From Pseudomonadota bacterium (GTDB lineage: Bacteria; Pseudomonadota; Gammaproteobacteria; Burkholderiales; Burkholderiaceae_C): 6,227 bases of DNA. Where the stretch lies: NCBI GenBank assembly GCA_021798395.1, contig JAJZHS010000156.1:1-6227 (forward strand), written 5' to 3'. The notes beneath the pieces were generated by a model that was given only the letters and a program-made list of their open reading frames with translations, ran no database searches and had not been told where the DNA came from. The translations under genes and the position numbers were made by a program. Positions 1-6,227 of the stretch are shown here, piece by piece. Each line of letters begins with the position of its first letter. The first letter of the stretch is position 1.

Positions 1-1029
<1,029 letters not shown>

Positions 1030-1036
1030 GGAATCT

Positions 1037-1047
1037 GGAGCCCCCCC
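1037..1047 (+). promoter_or_regulatory. Shine-Dalgarno site of rpoC with C7 spacer
   Basis: GGAG at 1037-1040 lies 7 nt before the rpoC ATG at 1048, a good spacing. The spacer (1041-1047) is an unbroken run of seven C. A second weaker match, AAGGA at 1028-1032, overlaps the rpoB stop codon but is too far away (15 nt) to serve this start. The site supports the chosen rpoC start and independent ribosome loading in the 18-nt rpoB-rpoC gap. Confidence 0.75.
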
Positions 1048-5286
<4,239 letters not shown>

Positions 5287-5320
5287 GTCGCCGCGGCGCC
5301 GACGCGGCGCCCGCGCACCG

Positions 5321-5350
5321 CCGGCCACCGCATGGTGGCCGGTTTTTTTT
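5321..5350 (+). terminator. Intrinsic (Rho-independent) terminator of the rpoBC operon
   Basis: The arms 5321-5329 (CCGGCCACC) and 5334-5342 (GGTGGCCGG) are perfect reverse complements. They form a 9-bp, mostly GC stem with a GCAT loop (5330-5333), followed directly by eight T (5343-5350). The stem starts 34 nt after the rpoC stop codon. It is one-directional: read on the minus strand, the hairpin is not followed by a U tract, so it should not terminate the converging gene. Seven G follow the T run. Confidence 0.95.
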
Positions 5351-5385
5351 GGGGGGGAGCGCGCCGCTCGCCGCCCGGGCGCGGC

Positions 5386-6222
5386 TCAGCCCCGCGCGAA
5401 CCGCGCCCGTGTCTGCGCCGCGCTCGCCGGGCGCAGGCCCAACCGGGCCAGTGCGTCGACCAGGTGGCGCACCAGTTCGGCGTTGTCGGCCGCAGGCCGC
5501 CCGTCGGGCAGCCACAGGTTGTTCTCGAAACCGACCCGTACGCCTCCGCCGAGCGCCGCCGCGGCCACCAGGCACGCCGCCTCGGTCGGGCCGAACGCGC
5601 AGGCGCTCCAGCCCCAGCCGGGTTCGAGCGCGCCGAGCAAGGGCAGCAGTTCGTCCGGGCGCGCATCGCGCTCCGCGACGTATGCGCCCAGCACCAGCAG
5701 CACCTCGACCGCCAGCGGCGCTCCTGCGTCGCGCAACCACCGCCGCAGCCGCTGCAGGTCGGCGGCCGCGTAGGCGATGAACTGCACCGCGCAGCCGTCG
5801 GCGGCGAGCTCGCGCAGCAGCGCGCAGGCGTCGTCGTAGTCGTGCGCGCCGGCCAGCAATTCGCGCACCGCGATCGACACCGCACGCGGCCGCAGCGCGC
5901 GCACCGCGGCGATCTGTTCGGCAGCCTGGTAGCGCCCCGCCGCCTCGGTGGTCATCTGCAGCAGCAGCGCGTCGCCGACTTCGGCGCCGATCGCGGCGAA
6001 TGCGTCGCGATACAGGCCTGAATCGAGGCTGTGGCGGCCTTGCGCGTCGCGCACGTGCACGTGGAACCAGCTCGCCCCCGCCTGTGCGCACGCCGCCGCG
6101 TCGCGCGCCAGCGCCGCGGCGTCGAGCGGCAGCGCGGCATGCTCGGCGCGGCCGCGGCGCGCGCCGTTCGGCGCGACTCCGATCGGCACCGGCGCCAAAG
6201 CGGCCGGCTGCGTCGGCTTCAT
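5386..6222 (-). CDS. Beta-keto acid cleavage enzyme family protein (BKACE / DUF849, 3-keto-5-aminohexanoate cleavage protein-like)
   Basis: This 278-aa protein belongs to the BKACE family. These are cytosolic metal-dependent TIM-barrel enzymes that cleave a beta-keto acid with acetyl-CoA to give acetoacetate and a new acyl-CoA; the founding member acts in lysine fermentation. The HxHxR motif FHVHVRD (His54, His56, Arg58) and VRVGFENN (Arg229, Glu233) near the C terminus match the Zn ligands His46, His48 and Glu230 and the catalytic Arg226 of the Cloacamonas enzyme. LPLDAAALARDAAACAQAGA before the HxH motif and the final DNAELV segment also fit the family. Several other active-site positions differ: Glu14 becomes Arg22, Ser82 becomes Thr91, Asp231 becomes Asn234, and no clear Glu143 equivalent is seen. 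The substrate therefore cannot be assigned and may differ. No signal peptide or membrane segment is seen. The ATG at 6222 puts the first conserved block at residue 11. The frame stays open for the 5 nt before it, so an upstream start cannot be excluded. The gene converges on rpoC with a 99-nt gap. GC content appears higher than in rpoC but is in keeping with the genome. Family membership is fairly sure; function is open. Confidence 0.88.
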   Translation of the reverse strand: MKPTQPAALAPVPIGVAPNGARRGRAEHAALPLDAAALARDAAACAQAGASWFHVHVRDAQGRHSLDSGLYRDAFAAIGAEVGDALLLQMTTEAAGRYQAAEQIAAVRALRPRAVSIAVRELLAGAHDYDDACALLRELAADGCAVQFIAYAAADLQRLRRWLRDAGAPLAVEVLLVLGAYVAERDARPDELLPLLGALEPGWGWSACAFGPTEAACLVAAAALGGGVRVGFENNLWLPDGRPAADNAELVRHLVDALARLGLRPASAAQTRARFARG

Positions 6223-6227
6223 GGCAC

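Noticed and set aside
5295..5311. Small hairpin GGCGCC / GGCGCC with a GACGC loop just after the rpoC stop codon
   Set aside because: It has only 6 bp and no T tract, in a stretch that is nearly all G and C. The stronger hairpin with T8 lies just downstream and explains termination.
5361..5385. GC-rich palindrome (CGCCCGGGCG at 5372-5381) and short inverted arms as a possible terminator for the BKACE gene
   Set aside because: Read on the minus strand, the following bases are C7 then A8, so there is no U tract. The arms are short and expected by chance at this GC content.
5412..5437. Inverted repeat TGCGCC / GGCGCA within the last codons of the BKACE gene
   Set aside because: It has a 6-7 bp stem with a 10-nt loop inside coding sequence of very high GC, with no sign of function.
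5332..6021. Plus-strand open frames of 229, 143 and 96 codons across the BKACE gene
   Set aside because: They are Arg/Pro/Ala/Ser-rich shadows of a high-GC gene. The minus-strand frame has the HxHxR and VRVGFEN motifs of a real family.

Overview
The window comes from a high-GC Gram-negative chromosome, most likely a betaproteobacterium of the Burkholderiales type. The RpoB and RpoC sequences show this: RpoC opens with a betaproteobacterial-style N terminus (MKALLDLFKQF, then a DEHFDAISIGLASPEKIRSW-like stretch). It also carries the large insertion inside the trigger loop that is typical of proteobacterial beta-prime subunits. The placement rests on remembered family sequences, not on a search.

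Layout, left to right. Positions 1-1029 (+) are the last 342 codons of rpoB, the RNA polymerase beta subunit, cut by the window edge. After 18 nt with a Shine-Dalgarno site and a run of seven C comes the complete rpoC (1048-5286, +, 1412 aa), the beta-prime subunit, with both zinc sites, the catalytic NADFDGD loop, bridge helix and trigger loop intact. A 99-nt gap (5287-5385) holds a near-ideal intrinsic terminator (9-bp perfect stem, 4-nt loop, eight T) that closes the rpoBC transcript. Converging on it from the right is a minus-strand gene (5386-6222) for a beta-keto acid cleavage enzyme (BKACE, DUF849 family), an acyl-CoA-dependent metabolic enzyme with no evident link to transcription. Its coding sequence appears complete, but only 5 nt upstream of its start are in the window.

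rpoB and rpoC are co-transcribed and make the two large catalytic subunits of RNA polymerase; the active centre is built at their interface. The BKACE gene is a separate transcription unit.

I found no undescribed system here. This is mainly a conserved housekeeping region. The one feature with real functional uncertainty is the BKACE homologue, which keeps the metal-binding residues but differs from the characterised enzyme at several substrate and catalytic positions. No RNA genes, mobile elements, CRISPR arrays or significant repeats were seen.
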